NCBI RefSeq assembly: GCF_012972675.1
Contig: NZ_JABCRE010000003.1
Location: 434,001 to 498,000 of the forward strand
DNA: 64,000 bases
Direction: 5' to 3'
DNA from: Pontixanthobacter rizhaonensis
GTDB lineage: Bacteria > Pseudomonadota > Alphaproteobacteria > Sphingomonadales > Sphingomonadaceae
The notes below the pieces were generated by a model. It saw nothing but the letters and a program-made list of their open reading frames with translations. It did not search any database and had not been told where the DNA came from. Position numbers and translations under genes: made by a program. Of this stretch, positions 25,432 to 36,741 are shown one piece after another (positions within the stretch are counted from its first letter, which is position 1; every line of letters begins with the position of its first letter).

Positions 25432-27021
25432 TTACTCCCACTCGATCGTGCCAGGCGGCTTGCTGGTATAGTCATATACAACGCGATTAATGCCCTGAAC
25501 CTCATTCACAATCCGCGTCGCGCAATTGGTCAGGAAGCTGGCATCGAAGGGATAGACATCAGCCGTCATTCCATCGGTACTGGTCACTGCGCGTAATCCG
25601 CACACATTATCGTAAGTGCGCGCGTCGCCCATAACGCCGACGGTCTTGACCGGTAACAATACCGCGAAAGCTTGCCAGATCGCATCATACAAACCGGCAT
25701 TGCGGATTTCTTCGAGATAGATCGCATCGGCTTTACGAAGGATATCGCAGCGCTCTTTGGTCACTTCACCTGGAATCCGGATGGCTAGACCTGGCCCCGG
25801 GAATGGGTGACGGCCAACAAACATATCTGGCAGACCAAGCTCTCGGCCCAAATCACGGACTTCATCCTTGAACAGTTCGCGCAGCGGCTCAACCAGCTGC
25901 ATATTCATGCGTTCGGGCAAACCACCTACGTTGTGGTGGCTCTTGATGGTCACACTAGGTCCGCCGGTGAAAGATACGCTTTCGATCACATCGGGATAGA
26001 GCGTTCCTTGAGCCAGAAAGTCTGCACCACCCACTTTGGCTGCTTCTTCCTCAAACACGTTGATGAATTCGCCGCCGATAAACTTTCGTTTCTTCTCAGG
26101 ATCAGTTTGCCCTGCAAGGCCCGCCATGAAACGCTGTTCCGCGTCAACCACCACCAGCGGGATATTATAGTGATCACGGAACATCGTTTCGACTTGTTCG
26201 CGCTCGTTCTGGCGGAGCAATCCATGATCAACAAAAACGCACGTCAGCTGGTCGCCGATTGCTTCGTGGATAAGGATGGCAGCCACAGAGCTGTCGACAC
26301 CGCCAGAAAGCCCGCAAATGACTTTCTTGTCGCCAACCTGCGCGCGAATTTCAGCAATTTTGGTGTCGCGATAGGCAGCCATCGTCCAATCGCCTTTCAG
26401 CCCGCAAACATGACGGACAAAATTAGCCAGCAGCTTCGCCCCATCCGGGGTGTGCACCACTTCCGGATGGAATTGTGTGCCGTAAAACTTCCGGGCTTCA
26501 TCGGCGATTACCGCAAATGGCGCGCCATCACTGGTCGCCACGATTTCAAATCCAGGCGCGAACTGAGTCACTTTATCGCCGTGGCTCATCCAGACTTGAT
26601 GACGATCACCGACGTCCCACAGGCCATCAAACAGGGCGCATTCTTTGGTAACGGTCAGAAAGGCTCTGCCAAATTCCCCGCCCCGGTTTCCACTGCCATC
26701 CCCCACTTCATGGCCGCGCCGGACTTCGCCGCCCAATTGATGGCTCATCACTTGTTGGCCGTAACAAATGCCAAGAATCGGGACGCCAGCATTGAACAGT
26801 ATATCGGGCGCACGCGGGGATCCTTCATCGGGTACACCTGCTGGCGACCCTGACAAAATGATCCCTTTGGGCTTCATCCGGTGGAAGGCTTCCTCCGCCA
26901 TCGTGAAGGGCGCGATCTCTGAATAGACACCGGCTTCGCGCACGCGGCGGGCAATCAGTTGGGTAACTTGGCTGCCAAAATCGACAATAAGGATGGAATC
27001 GGGGAGATGATCTGAGTTCAT
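25432..27021 (-). CDS. guaA: GMP synthase (glutamine-hydrolysing)
   Basis: 529 aa cytoplasmic enzyme that aminates XMP to GMP with glutamine and ATP. The N-terminal class I amidotransferase has the catalytic Cys in [17 protein letters not shown] and His/Glu in [10 protein letters not shown]. The ATP pyrophosphatase domain has the PP-loop [12 protein letters not shown] near residue 235, and the dimerisation domain ends in KPPGTIEWE, the usual C-terminus. guaB is not in the window. No strong ribosome binding site precedes the ATG at 27021. Confidence 0.97.
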   Translation of the reverse strand: MNSDHLPDSILIVDFGSQVTQLIARRVREAGVYSEIAPFTMAEEAFHRMKPKGIILSGSPAGVPDEGSPRAPDILFNAGVPILGICYGQQVMSHQLGGEVRRGHEVGDGSGNRGGEFGRAFLTVTKECALFDGLWDVGDRHQVWMSHGDKVTQFAPGFEIVATSDGAPFAVIADEARKFYGTQFHPEVVHTPDGAKLLANFVRHVCGLKGDWTMAAYRDTKIAEIRAQVGDKKVICGLSGGVDSSVAAILIHEAIGDQLTCVFVDHGLLRQNEREQVETMFRDHYNIPLVVVDAEQRFMAGLAGQTDPEKKRKFIGGEFINVFEEEAAKVGGADFLAQGTLYPDVIESVSFTGGPSVTIKSHHNVGGLPERMNMQLVEPLRELFKDEVRDLGRELGLPDMFVGRHPFPGPGLAIRIPGEVTKERCDILRKADAIYLEEIRNAGLYDAIWQAFAVLLPVKTVGVMGDARTYDNVCGLRAVTSTDGMTADVYPFDASFLTNCATRIVNEVQGINRVVYDYTSKPPGTIEWE

Positions 27022-27257
27022 GCGCCAAGGCGTTACGGAGCGATCTGCATGCTGGCAAGCGTGCGAATGCCCCCGTCAACGACGATGAAGGATCGCGGCA
27101 TCGGGGTGCAGAGCGATCCCTCCTTTAGGCGACATCAAATTTCCCTGAACCGTAATAAAATTTCAACGAGTGTAACCAATGATACAAAGCTGGCGAAATG
27201 CCATCCAGATATCGCAGCACATCACGCCTGCGACCAACAACTTGAAAGGAATTTTCT

Positions 27258-27341
27258 ATGCGTATCCTATCTGAAAGAGCTGTAGCTTTTGTCTTTGCTG
27301 CTTCGATCAGCGGATTGCTGCTCAGCCCTGCAATTGCGTAA
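27258..27341 (+). CDS. 27-aa signal-peptide-like micro-ORF (possible gene remnant)
   Basis: GAAAGGA at 27244-27250 lies 7 nt before the ATG. The frame encodes a basic start (MRILSERA), a hydrophobic core (VAFVFAASISGLLL) and the signal-peptidase motif SPAIA, then stops at once with TAA. It thus looks like a complete signal peptide with no mature protein. Reading on past the stop gives only 12 more codons before another stop. It could be a gene truncated by mutation or a genuine micro-peptide. Confidence 0.4.
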   Translation: MRILSERAVAFVFAASISGLLLSPAIA

Positions 27342-27604
27342 GTCCGCTTCTCTATTTCATCTAAGGTTGCAAAAAACTGAACATATATGAGAATTTTCTC
27401 ATTTGCGTGCGATCGTTTGCAACATTATCTGGAAAGCATACCGGCGGAAACATCCTCCTCTCCCAACTTCTGCCGGGACTATCGGGATTATGAAGCAGCA
27501 TTTGATGCGCGGATTAACCCGGCTATTCATTCCGCTGCCTGCGAGTGCAGCACAGCGGCAGCCCTCCCCCAATTTGGCTGCCCGCTCTAGGAATGATAGC
27601 GATC

Positions 27605-27656
27605 GGAGACGCGGCTGAATGCCAGATACCCCTGATATTGCATCAGCCGCGTCTCC
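27605..27656. repeat. Long near-perfect hairpin in gene-free DNA
   Basis: Perfect 14-base arms GGAGACGCGGCTGA (27605-27618) and TCAGCCGCGTCTCC (27643-27656); allowing one bulged A the stem extends by TGC/GCA to 17 pairs around a 17-nt loop. No T-run follows on either strand, so a terminator is unlikely. It may be part of a structured RNA. Confidence 0.55.
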
Positions 27657-27732
27657 CCCAATCGCCACTCGCTCAATCACACATTGGTGCCGCAGGCTCT
27701 CTGCCAGCCCAGCTGTCGTTTACCGCCTGCCA

Positions 27733-27750
27733 CCTTTCCAATAGGAAAGG
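27733..27750. repeat. Short inverted repeat
   Basis: CCTTTCC-AATA-GGAAAGG, perfect 7-base arms. It is 77 nt from the hairpin at 27605-27656, in the same gene-free interval. Confidence 0.45.
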
Positions 27751-27956
27751 GCCGGTGCAGCCTAAGCCGAACCAGCCCTCTAGAAGACGATCATTTTACG
27801 CTCGATCAGGCGTTTGGCTGTAGAAACCATGCGTATGACTGAAGTTAATGCAGATTAGATGCCAGTTTCGGCAAGCCCCGGTTTTTCAGGCATCCTAGTG
27901 GTTAACGCGATTTCGCTGATCCGCTATTTGTCAGAATTTCCGACACTTAATGCCGG

Positions 27957-29504
27957 TCAGCCAGGTAGCCCGCGGCGGGCGGCTTCTTCACGCAATTCCG
28001 TCTTTAGCAATTTTCCAATATGGCTACGCGGCATTTCATCAATTGCATGCAGCATCGCCAACCGCTGGGTTTTGCCCAAACGCCCGTTGACCGCTGCCAA
28101 AACTGTCTCGGCAGAGGCATCGCCGGCCAGAGTGACAAAGCCAACCGGTGTCTCACCCCATTTCTCACTCGGCACGCCAATGACTGCCGCTTCGACAACT
28201 CCGTCTTCTTTCAAAAGCTCGCTTTCGAGATCCACCGGATAGATATTGAACCCACCTGAGATAATCATGTCCTTGGCACGGCCAACCAATTCGACAAAAC
28301 CATCTGCATCGATCCGGCCAATATCACCCATCCGCATCCACACGCTGCCATCACTTGGATTGATCCACTGCGCTTCGCTGGTGGCCTTCTCTCGGTTTTT
28401 GTAGCCAACCATCATGGCAGGCGAAATACCAACCAGATTACCCGGCGTTCCGGCGGGCACTTCCTGATCCTCATCATCGAGCACTTTTAATGCATGGCCG
28501 GGTGCCGGTTGGCCAACCGTGTGTAGCTTGTCCGGATATTCATGCGCATAGAGCAAACAGGTCACCCCGCCTTCAGTCATGCCATAAATCTCTATCAATG
28601 CACCCGGCATCCGCTTCAACACTTCAGCTTTGAGGTCCGCCGGAAACGGCGCCGAAGTGCAGTATTTCAAGGCCAGGGTAGACAGATCAAACTGATCAAA
28701 ATCTGGCTCCTGCATCAAGCGACGATATTGAACCGGGACCAGCATCGTATGGGTCGTGCCGTCACGCTGGGCAATCTCGAGCCACTTCTTGGTGTCAAAT
28801 TTGCCCATGATTGTGGTGCACGCACCGGCCAATACAGACGATAAGAAACAGACCATTGTGGTGTTGGAATAGAGCGGTGTGGACGCAAGTGCCTTGGAAT
28901 CAGGCGAGTAAGCGCGTGCAGCTGTCGCCGCAAATTGAAACCAACGCATCGCATGCGAATGCACGATACCCTTGGGAACACCGGTCGTTCCGCTCGAATA
29001 AATGATGTTGAACGGCTCTTCACCGATAGGATGGTGGGGTATCGAAACAGTGCCTTCAGGCGCCATCCAGCCTGCCAGCTCTTCATCCAGAATAATCCGG
29101 TCCATCTCAGGCAGGAAACTATCACCCAATTCGGTCAATTTTGCGCGGTCAATAAACAGATGCTTTGCGCCCGAATCTTTGGCCATCCCCGCCAGCTGAT
29201 CCGGGCTGGCACTGGTTGTAAGCGGCGCAGCGACTCCCCCCGCCACAATCGCCGCAAGAAACACCAAAGCATATTGAGTGGTCGAAGTGCCCAAGATCGC
29301 CACTGACTGCCCGCGCTGCAATCCGGTTTGCTGAAGCCGCGCTGCAATCCGCTCAACCTGGTCGGCGACTTCCTGCCAGTTTAATGTCACTGCATCATCA
29401 CGCAGGGCGGGCTTGTAACCGCGAACCGCCGCCCAATCATGAATAATTTCTCGATATGTGCCGTAGGGTTGTTCGAGCTTCGCGATAATGTCGTCTTGAG
29501 TCAT
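27957..29504 (-). CDS. AMP-forming acyl-CoA synthetase/ligase (ANL family)
   Basis: 515 aa. The ATP/AMP-binding loop IIYSSGTTGVPKGIVHSH (near residue 170), the EIYGMTEGGVTCL core and the hinge DMIISGGFNIYPVDLE identify a fatty-acid or aryl-acid CoA ligase. The C-terminal domain keeps the catalytic Lys in IGKLLKTELREE. It activates a carboxylic acid to its CoA thioester in the cytoplasm; the substrate is not clear from the sequence. Length is normal. It is followed by no partner gene; sdaA lies upstream on the same strand with a 31-nt gap. Confidence 0.9.
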   Translation of the reverse strand: MTQDDIIAKLEQPYGTYREIIHDWAAVRGYKPALRDDAVTLNWQEVADQVERIAARLQQTGLQRGQSVAILGTSTTQYALVFLAAIVAGGVAAPLTTSASPDQLAGMAKDSGAKHLFIDRAKLTELGDSFLPEMDRIILDEELAGWMAPEGTVSIPHHPIGEEPFNIIYSSGTTGVPKGIVHSHAMRWFQFAATAARAYSPDSKALASTPLYSNTTMVCFLSSVLAGACTTIMGKFDTKKWLEIAQRDGTTHTMLVPVQYRRLMQEPDFDQFDLSTLALKYCTSAPFPADLKAEVLKRMPGALIEIYGMTEGGVTCLLYAHEYPDKLHTVGQPAPGHALKVLDDEDQEVPAGTPGNLVGISPAMMVGYKNREKATSEAQWINPSDGSVWMRMGDIGRIDADGFVELVGRAKDMIISGGFNIYPVDLESELLKEDGVVEAAVIGVPSEKWGETPVGFVTLAGDASAETVLAAVNGRLGKTQRLAMLHAIDEMPRSHIGKLLKTELREEAARRGLPG

Positions 29505-29535
29505 GCAGCGAACCGTAGACGGACCGCCGAACTGA

Positions 29536-30918
29536 TCAACACTCGATTACATTCACCGCTAAGCCGCCCTGGCTCGTCTCTTTATACTTGGTCGACATAT
29601 CAAGCCCTGTTTGGCGCATCGTTTCGATCACTTGGTCGAGCGATACCAAGGTGACTTCATCGCGGTGGAGAGCCAATCGGGCAGCGTTCACCGCTTTCAC
29701 TGCGCCGATCGCATTGCGTTCAATACATGGCACTTGCACAAGACCGCCCACCGGATCGCAGGTTAGACCAAGATTATGCTCCATGCCGATTTCTGCTGCG
29801 CTGGCAATTTGTGTCGGGGATCCGCCCCAAAACGCTGCCAACCCACCGGCCGCCATCGAACATGCCACCCCGACCTCGCCCTGACATCCCATTTCTGCCC
29901 CTGAAATAGATGCCCGCTGCTTATACAGCAGCCCGATTGCTCCGGCAGTAAGCAAAAATTTCCGACGAGCGGAACGGCACGCTTTCTCTTCCGAATCGAG
30001 GCAATAAAAACGCATCACAGCTGGCAAAATACCAGCAGCACCATTGGTCGGTGCAGTGACGACTTTACCACCAGCGGCATTTTCCTCGTTCACAGCCATG
30101 GCGAAACAATTGAGCCAATCAAACAGCTGCTCCCGTTCATTCGATTGCGGCGCAGCTGACAGTTTGGCCCATAATTCCGGAGCGCGGCGCCGCACATTCA
30201 GTCCGCCGGGCAAGATCCCAGTTTTTTCCAAACCGCGCGCGATAGAATCATCCATCGCTTTGGCGATGGCATCGAGCCCGGCTTCGGTCTTTTCGCGGGG
30301 TCGCATGGCGTCTTCGTTCTGAAGAATCACGTCGTCGATCGACAGCGAATGCGTGTCACACAGCTCTAGTAAATCACTTGCTGAGCCAAAGCGATACGGC
30401 ACTTGCCGGCCCACTTCGATCCGATCATTCTTTGGCGCTTTCTTAAGCTGCCGCTCTGTTGCGACAAAGCCCCCACCGGTTGAATAATATGTGCGATCAG
30501 AGAGGATAACACCGCGCTCGTCAAACGCGCGCAGCCGCATTCCGTTGGGATGGATGTCTGGTACAATGTGCCCGGCAAGATCGACATCTTCGTGCTGGTC
30601 AAACGAGATGTCGTGTCTCCCTGCCAGCGCGAGCAGATGGTCACGCTCCAGACGCTCGAACTGGGCATCACCTTTCGCCGGATTGAAGGTTTCTGGCTTG
30701 TGCCCCGCCAGCCCCAAAATGGCCGCCCGCGGCGTCCCGTGACCTATTCCGGTCAAGGCAAGCGAACCCTGCAACTCAATATGGATCCGAGCAACGCGGC
30801 CCAGTTTACCCGACCGTTTAAGCGCGCGGATAAACATCGCGGAAATACGCATGGGCCCCACCGTATGCGAACTTGAGGGACCAATGCCGATCCGGAAAAT
30901 GTCGAGTACAGACAGCAT
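29536..30918 (-). CDS. sdaA: L-serine ammonia-lyase (L-serine dehydratase)
   Basis: 460 aa single-chain iron-sulphur enzyme that converts L-serine to pyruvate and ammonia. The beta domain starts with FRIGIGPSSSHTVGPMRI, and the alpha domain has APTNGAAGILPAVMRFY, SGAEMGCQGEVGVACSMAAG and AEIGMEHNLGLTCDPVGGLVQ, which carry the cluster cysteines. Both domains are fused, as in E. coli SdaA. It is divergent from gyrB, sharing a 126-nt spacer, and may be co-transcribed with the downstream ligase gene (31-nt gap). Confidence 0.96.
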   Translation of the reverse strand: MLSVLDIFRIGIGPSSSHTVGPMRISAMFIRALKRSGKLGRVARIHIELQGSLALTGIGHGTPRAAILGLAGHKPETFNPAKGDAQFERLERDHLLALAGRHDISFDQHEDVDLAGHIVPDIHPNGMRLRAFDERGVILSDRTYYSTGGGFVATERQLKKAPKNDRIEVGRQVPYRFGSASDLLELCDTHSLSIDDVILQNEDAMRPREKTEAGLDAIAKAMDDSIARGLEKTGILPGGLNVRRRAPELWAKLSAAPQSNEREQLFDWLNCFAMAVNEENAAGGKVVTAPTNGAAGILPAVMRFYCLDSEEKACRSARRKFLLTAGAIGLLYKQRASISGAEMGCQGEVGVACSMAAGGLAAFWGGSPTQIASAAEIGMEHNLGLTCDPVGGLVQVPCIERNAIGAVKAVNAARLALHRDEVTLVSLDQVIETMRQTGLDMSTKYKETSQGGLAVNVIEC

Positions 30919-30984
30919 CCCGAAGGAATGCGCCGCAAAGGACTTTTCGTCAACCGGTTACATTTGAAACCATTACGGCGGTAA

Positions 30985-33573
<2,589 letters not shown>

Positions 33574-33594
33574 TCTGATGCATATAGCCGCATC

Positions 33595-34338
33595 ATGAGT
33601 TGGGCGGTCCGCCCGGGTTCTCAGGAAGAGCAAGTTGGCCGCCTGATCCTGGCGGGTGTGATTGTGGTGTTTTTACCGCAATTGCCGCTGGGTAACTTCC
33701 TGATCTATCCCTTCACAATATTGACCACGTGGTTCCATGAAATGGGCCACGGACTGACAGCCATATTGATGGGGCATGAGTTTGAGCTGCTCAAAATATA
33801 CCCCGACGGATCCGGCGTCGCACAATCTTATCATGAAGGACCAGAATCGCCCATCGCCAGTGCATTTATCAGCGCAGGCGGGCCGCTTGGCCCAACGATG
33901 ATCGGATCGATCCTGATCCTCGCCAGCAGCAAGCAGCAATATTGGCGGCCCACGTTGATTGTTCTTGCAGTCTGTATCGGCCTATCGACCGTTATATGGG
34001 TACGCAGCACGACCGGCGTGATAGTCTTGCCCATGATCGCAGTGGCTCTGGCGGCGGCAGCATGGAAGGGTAAGGACTGGCTGGTCCGGTTCGCTCTGCA
34101 GTTCCTTGGCATATTGGCCGCCATGAGTATGTTTCGCGACTGGGATTATCTGTTTTCGGAAAGCGCGGTGATTGACGGGCAAATCATGCTGTCCGACACT
34201 GGCGCCATCGCCAACGCATTGCTGCTGCCCTATTGGTTTTGGGCGATGGCGATTATTCTCCTGTCTGGCCTAATGGTCGGCGCCAGCCTCAAATATGCAC
34301 TCGCAGAGGATGACGATCTGAATGACTGGCGGCGATAA
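33595..34338 (+). CDS. M50-family (M50B-like) membrane metalloprotease
   Basis: 247 aa with about six membrane spans. HEMGHGLTAILMGH near residue 50 gives the HExxH zinc motif, and ISAGGPLGPTMIGSILIL follows in the next span, both typical of the M50B-like site-2-protease group. The usual second motif with an Asp ligand (LDGG) is not obvious, so activity is not certain. ATG at 33595 has no good ribosome binding site. It lies 21 nt after gyrB and 17 nt before the AI-2E family gene, and may be read with them. Confidence 0.82.
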   Translation: MSWAVRPGSQEEQVGRLILAGVIVVFLPQLPLGNFLIYPFTILTTWFHEMGHGLTAILMGHEFELLKIYPDGSGVAQSYHEGPESPIASAFISAGGPLGPTMIGSILILASSKQQYWRPTLIVLAVCIGLSTVIWVRSTTGVIVLPMIAVALAAAAWKGKDWLVRFALQFLGILAAMSMFRDWDYLFSESAVIDGQIMLSDTGAIANALLLPYWFWAMAIILLSGLMVGASLKYALAEDDDLNDWRR

Positions 34339-34355
34339 GAGATGAGAGGTCAAGC

Positions 34356-35441
34356 ATGACGCAAGACAGCATGGCGAACGGACTGCAGCGGGGCGGCTTC
34401 ATCCTGTTTCTGGCGCTGATCAGTATTGCTCTGATCATCGTGGTATGGCCGTTCGCGTCGTCACTGTTGTGGGCGGCCTTGGCTGCCATCATGTTCCAAC
34501 CACTCAACCAGCGCCTGTTGCCGATATTCAAACAGAGCGCGAACCGCGCAGCTCTCGCGGCGCTGATGATCATCACATTCGCCGTTATTCTGCCAACCTT
34601 GTGGATTGGCACGATGATAGTGGAACAGGCGGCCGAATTGTTTCTGGCATTCCGTGATAATGAAATCGATGTCAGCGCGTGGTTCACCAAAATTTTCGAT
34701 GCTCTACCCGCTGGCATTCAGGCTTCGCTGAACAATTCTGGTCTCGGCACGATCAGTTCATTGCTTGACCGGGTTCAAGACTTTGCGCGTGAGAGTACCG
34801 GCGTCCTTGCCCAGCAAGCCGTCGTCATTGGTGGCAGCGCTTTGAGCTTTGTGATCGCCTTTGGTGTCGGCCTATATGTCACTTTTTTCCTATTACGCGA
34901 CGGGCCGCATATAGGGGAAACTGTGGTCGCGGCACTGCCGATGGAGCGATCTATTGCCAGTAAACTTACCACCAAATTCCTATCCATTGTGCGCGCAACG
35001 ATCAAAGGATCAGTGGTGGTAGGGCTGGTGCAAGGCGCTCTTGGCGCCATGACCTTCTGGGTCGTGGGTATGCCATCCGTTCTGCTGCTGGGGCTGCTAA
35101 TGGCAGTATTTTCCCTGTTACCCGCGCTAGGCCCGGCGATCGTTTGGCTACCGGTTGCGGCCTATCTGCTGGCCACAGGGGCAATCTGGCAAGGTGTCTT
35201 GGTTATCATCTCGGGCGTCTTGGTGATTGGGATGGCCGACAACGTGTTGCGCCCGATCTTGGTGGGGCGCGATACCGGCATCCCTGATTGGATCGTTTTG
35301 ATCACCACGCTGGGCGGAATTAGCCTGATGGGGCTATCCGGCATCGTGGTTGGCCCCTTGGTTGCCGGACTGTTTCTGGCAGGCTGGACTTTGTCCAAGA
35401 ATACGCCTGTCAATCCAGCGCCAGATGCTGCGGTAGAATAA
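34356..35441 (+). CDS. AI-2E family transporter (PerM/TqsA type)
   Basis: 361 aa with eight predicted membrane spans. WPFASSLLWAALAAIMFQPLNQ near the start, IAFGVGLYVTFFLLRDG in the middle, LPALGPAIVWLPVA, and ADNVLRPILVGRDTGIPDW near the end are family patterns. Members export autoinducer-2 or other small molecules, or act as sodium-proton antiporters; no specific role can be assigned. GAGAGG precedes the ATG. It is followed 6 nt later by an FAD oxidoreductase gene. Confidence 0.9.
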   Translation: MTQDSMANGLQRGGFILFLALISIALIIVVWPFASSLLWAALAAIMFQPLNQRLLPIFKQSANRAALAALMIITFAVILPTLWIGTMIVEQAAELFLAFRDNEIDVSAWFTKIFDALPAGIQASLNNSGLGTISSLLDRVQDFARESTGVLAQQAVVIGGSALSFVIAFGVGLYVTFFLLRDGPHIGETVVAALPMERSIASKLTTKFLSIVRATIKGSVVVGLVQGALGAMTFWVVGMPSVLLLGLLMAVFSLLPALGPAIVWLPVAAYLLATGAIWQGVLVIISGVLVIGMADNVLRPILVGRDTGIPDWIVLITTLGGISLMGLSGIVVGPLVAGLFLAGWTLSKNTPVNPAPDAAVE

Positions 35442-35447
35442 TCTCTC

Positions 35448-36632
35448 ATGCATTATGATGTGATCATTTTGGGCGGCGGTGCAGCCGGACTGTTCTGTGC
35501 AGCCAGAGCTGGCCAGCGCGGTAAGACAGTACTGGTTCTGGAACGGAGCGAGAAACCCGGCAAAAAGATTCTGATATCGGGCGGGGGCCGGTGCAATTTC
35601 ACGAATATCGGGGCCGGGCCCGCCAATTACCTTTCCGCCAATCCGCATTTCGCCAAATCCGCGCTCAGCCGCTATACCCCGTGTGATTTTCTGGACCTGA
35701 TCGAAAGCTACGACATTGCGTGGCACGAAAAGACGCTGGGGCAATTATTCTGTGACAGCAGCGCCAAGCAAATTGTGGCCATGCTGTTAGAAGAATGCAC
35801 GAAGGCGGAGCAATATGGCGGCAAAGTGCGTGTCTTGTGCGAAGCAGAAGTCGCCAGCACAGCGCACGATGCTGATGGTTTCTGTGTAACAACCGGCGGT
35901 GATACATATACCAGTCAAGCGTTGGTAATCGCCACTGGCGGGCCCTCCATCCCGAAGATGGGTGCAACCGGGTTTGCCTATGATCTGGCCCGTCAATTCG
36001 GCCTGAAAATTGTCGAGCCACGGCCCGCGCTGGTACCCCTGACGCTTGGCGGCGAAGACGTTTTGTTTCGCGATTTGTCGGGCGTGTCTGCCAATGTCGA
36101 TGCCACCAGCGGCAAAGTCACATTTCATGAAGCAGCTTTGTTCACGCATAAAGGCCTGTCGGGGCCATCTATTCTACAAGTCTCTTCCTATTGGAAACAT
36201 GGCGAACCGATCACCATAGATTTCCTGCCCGATCGGGATGAAGGGTGGTTACTCGAAGCGAAACGCGCTGCACCGCGCAGCACTCTCAAAACGCAACTGA
36301 AAGATGGTCTGTCCGACAGGCTGGCAGCCACTCTTTCGGACCGACTGGGACTGGAAACCGAGCTCGGCAACATATCTGACAAAGCCCTGCGCGAGGCGGA
36401 AACGCAATTACGGAAATGGACATTCCATCCCAATGGGACCGAAGGATTTGCCAAAGCGGAAGTGACATCAGGCGGAATCGACACTGCCGAGCTTTCTTCC
36501 AAAACGATGGAGGCAAAAAAAGTCCCGGGCCTGTTTGTAATTGGTGAAGCCGTGGATGTCACCGGATGGCTGGGCGGCTATAATTTCCAATGGGCTTGGG
36601 CCAGCGCGGCAGCGGCGGCGGACGGGCTTTAG
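35448..36632 (+). CDS. HI0933-family FAD-dependent oxidoreductase (BaiN-like)
   Basis: 394 aa. The N-terminus VIILGGGAAGLFCAARAG binds FAD, SGGGRCNFTNIG is the HI0933 hallmark, and ALVIATGGPSIPKMGATGFAY, ALFTHKGLSGPSILQ and VIGEAVDVTGWLGGYNFQW follow in the family order. Substrates of these proteins are mostly unknown; the BaiN relative acts on bile-acid steroids. It lies 6 nt after the AI-2E family gene, suggesting one transcript. Confidence 0.9.
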   Translation: MHYDVIILGGGAAGLFCAARAGQRGKTVLVLERSEKPGKKILISGGGRCNFTNIGAGPANYLSANPHFAKSALSRYTPCDFLDLIESYDIAWHEKTLGQLFCDSSAKQIVAMLLEECTKAEQYGGKVRVLCEAEVASTAHDADGFCVTTGGDTYTSQALVIATGGPSIPKMGATGFAYDLARQFGLKIVEPRPALVPLTLGGEDVLFRDLSGVSANVDATSGKVTFHEAALFTHKGLSGPSILQVSSYWKHGEPITIDFLPDRDEGWLLEAKRAAPRSTLKTQLKDGLSDRLAATLSDRLGLETELGNISDKALREAETQLRKWTFHPNGTEGFAKAEVTSGGIDTAELSSKTMEAKKVPGLFVIGEAVDVTGWLGGYNFQWAWASAAAAADGL

Positions 36633-36741
36633 CTCCCAAGCGAAGATAGTGCGCCAAGATCGCCGCAAGCCGTCTTTGCCCGGGCGCTCCGCCAGATCAA
36701 CGCACTTTGCGTTGTCATAATCAGCAGCTAGTAATGCTCTT

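Larger units (their letters stand above)
27022..27956. other. Gene-poor interval of about 935 nt
   Basis: Between guaA and an acyl-CoA synthetase gene, both read leftwards. Frames of 60-93 codons exist on both strands (for example 27387-27590 and 27399-27680) but lack ribosome binding sites and protein-like composition. The interval holds a 27-aa signal-peptide-like frame (27258-27341), a strong hairpin (27605-27656) and a smaller inverted repeat (27733-27750). It may carry a non-coding RNA or the remains of a lost gene. Confidence 0.5.

Noticed and set aside
25807-26853. 348-codon frame antisense to guaA
   Set aside because: It mirrors the well-supported guaA frame, has no ribosome binding site and no protein-like motifs; long antisense frames are normal at this GC content.
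27387-27680. Two overlapping 67- and 93-codon frames in the gene-poor interval
   Set aside because: No ribosome binding sites and odd composition; the hairpin arm falls within the second frame.
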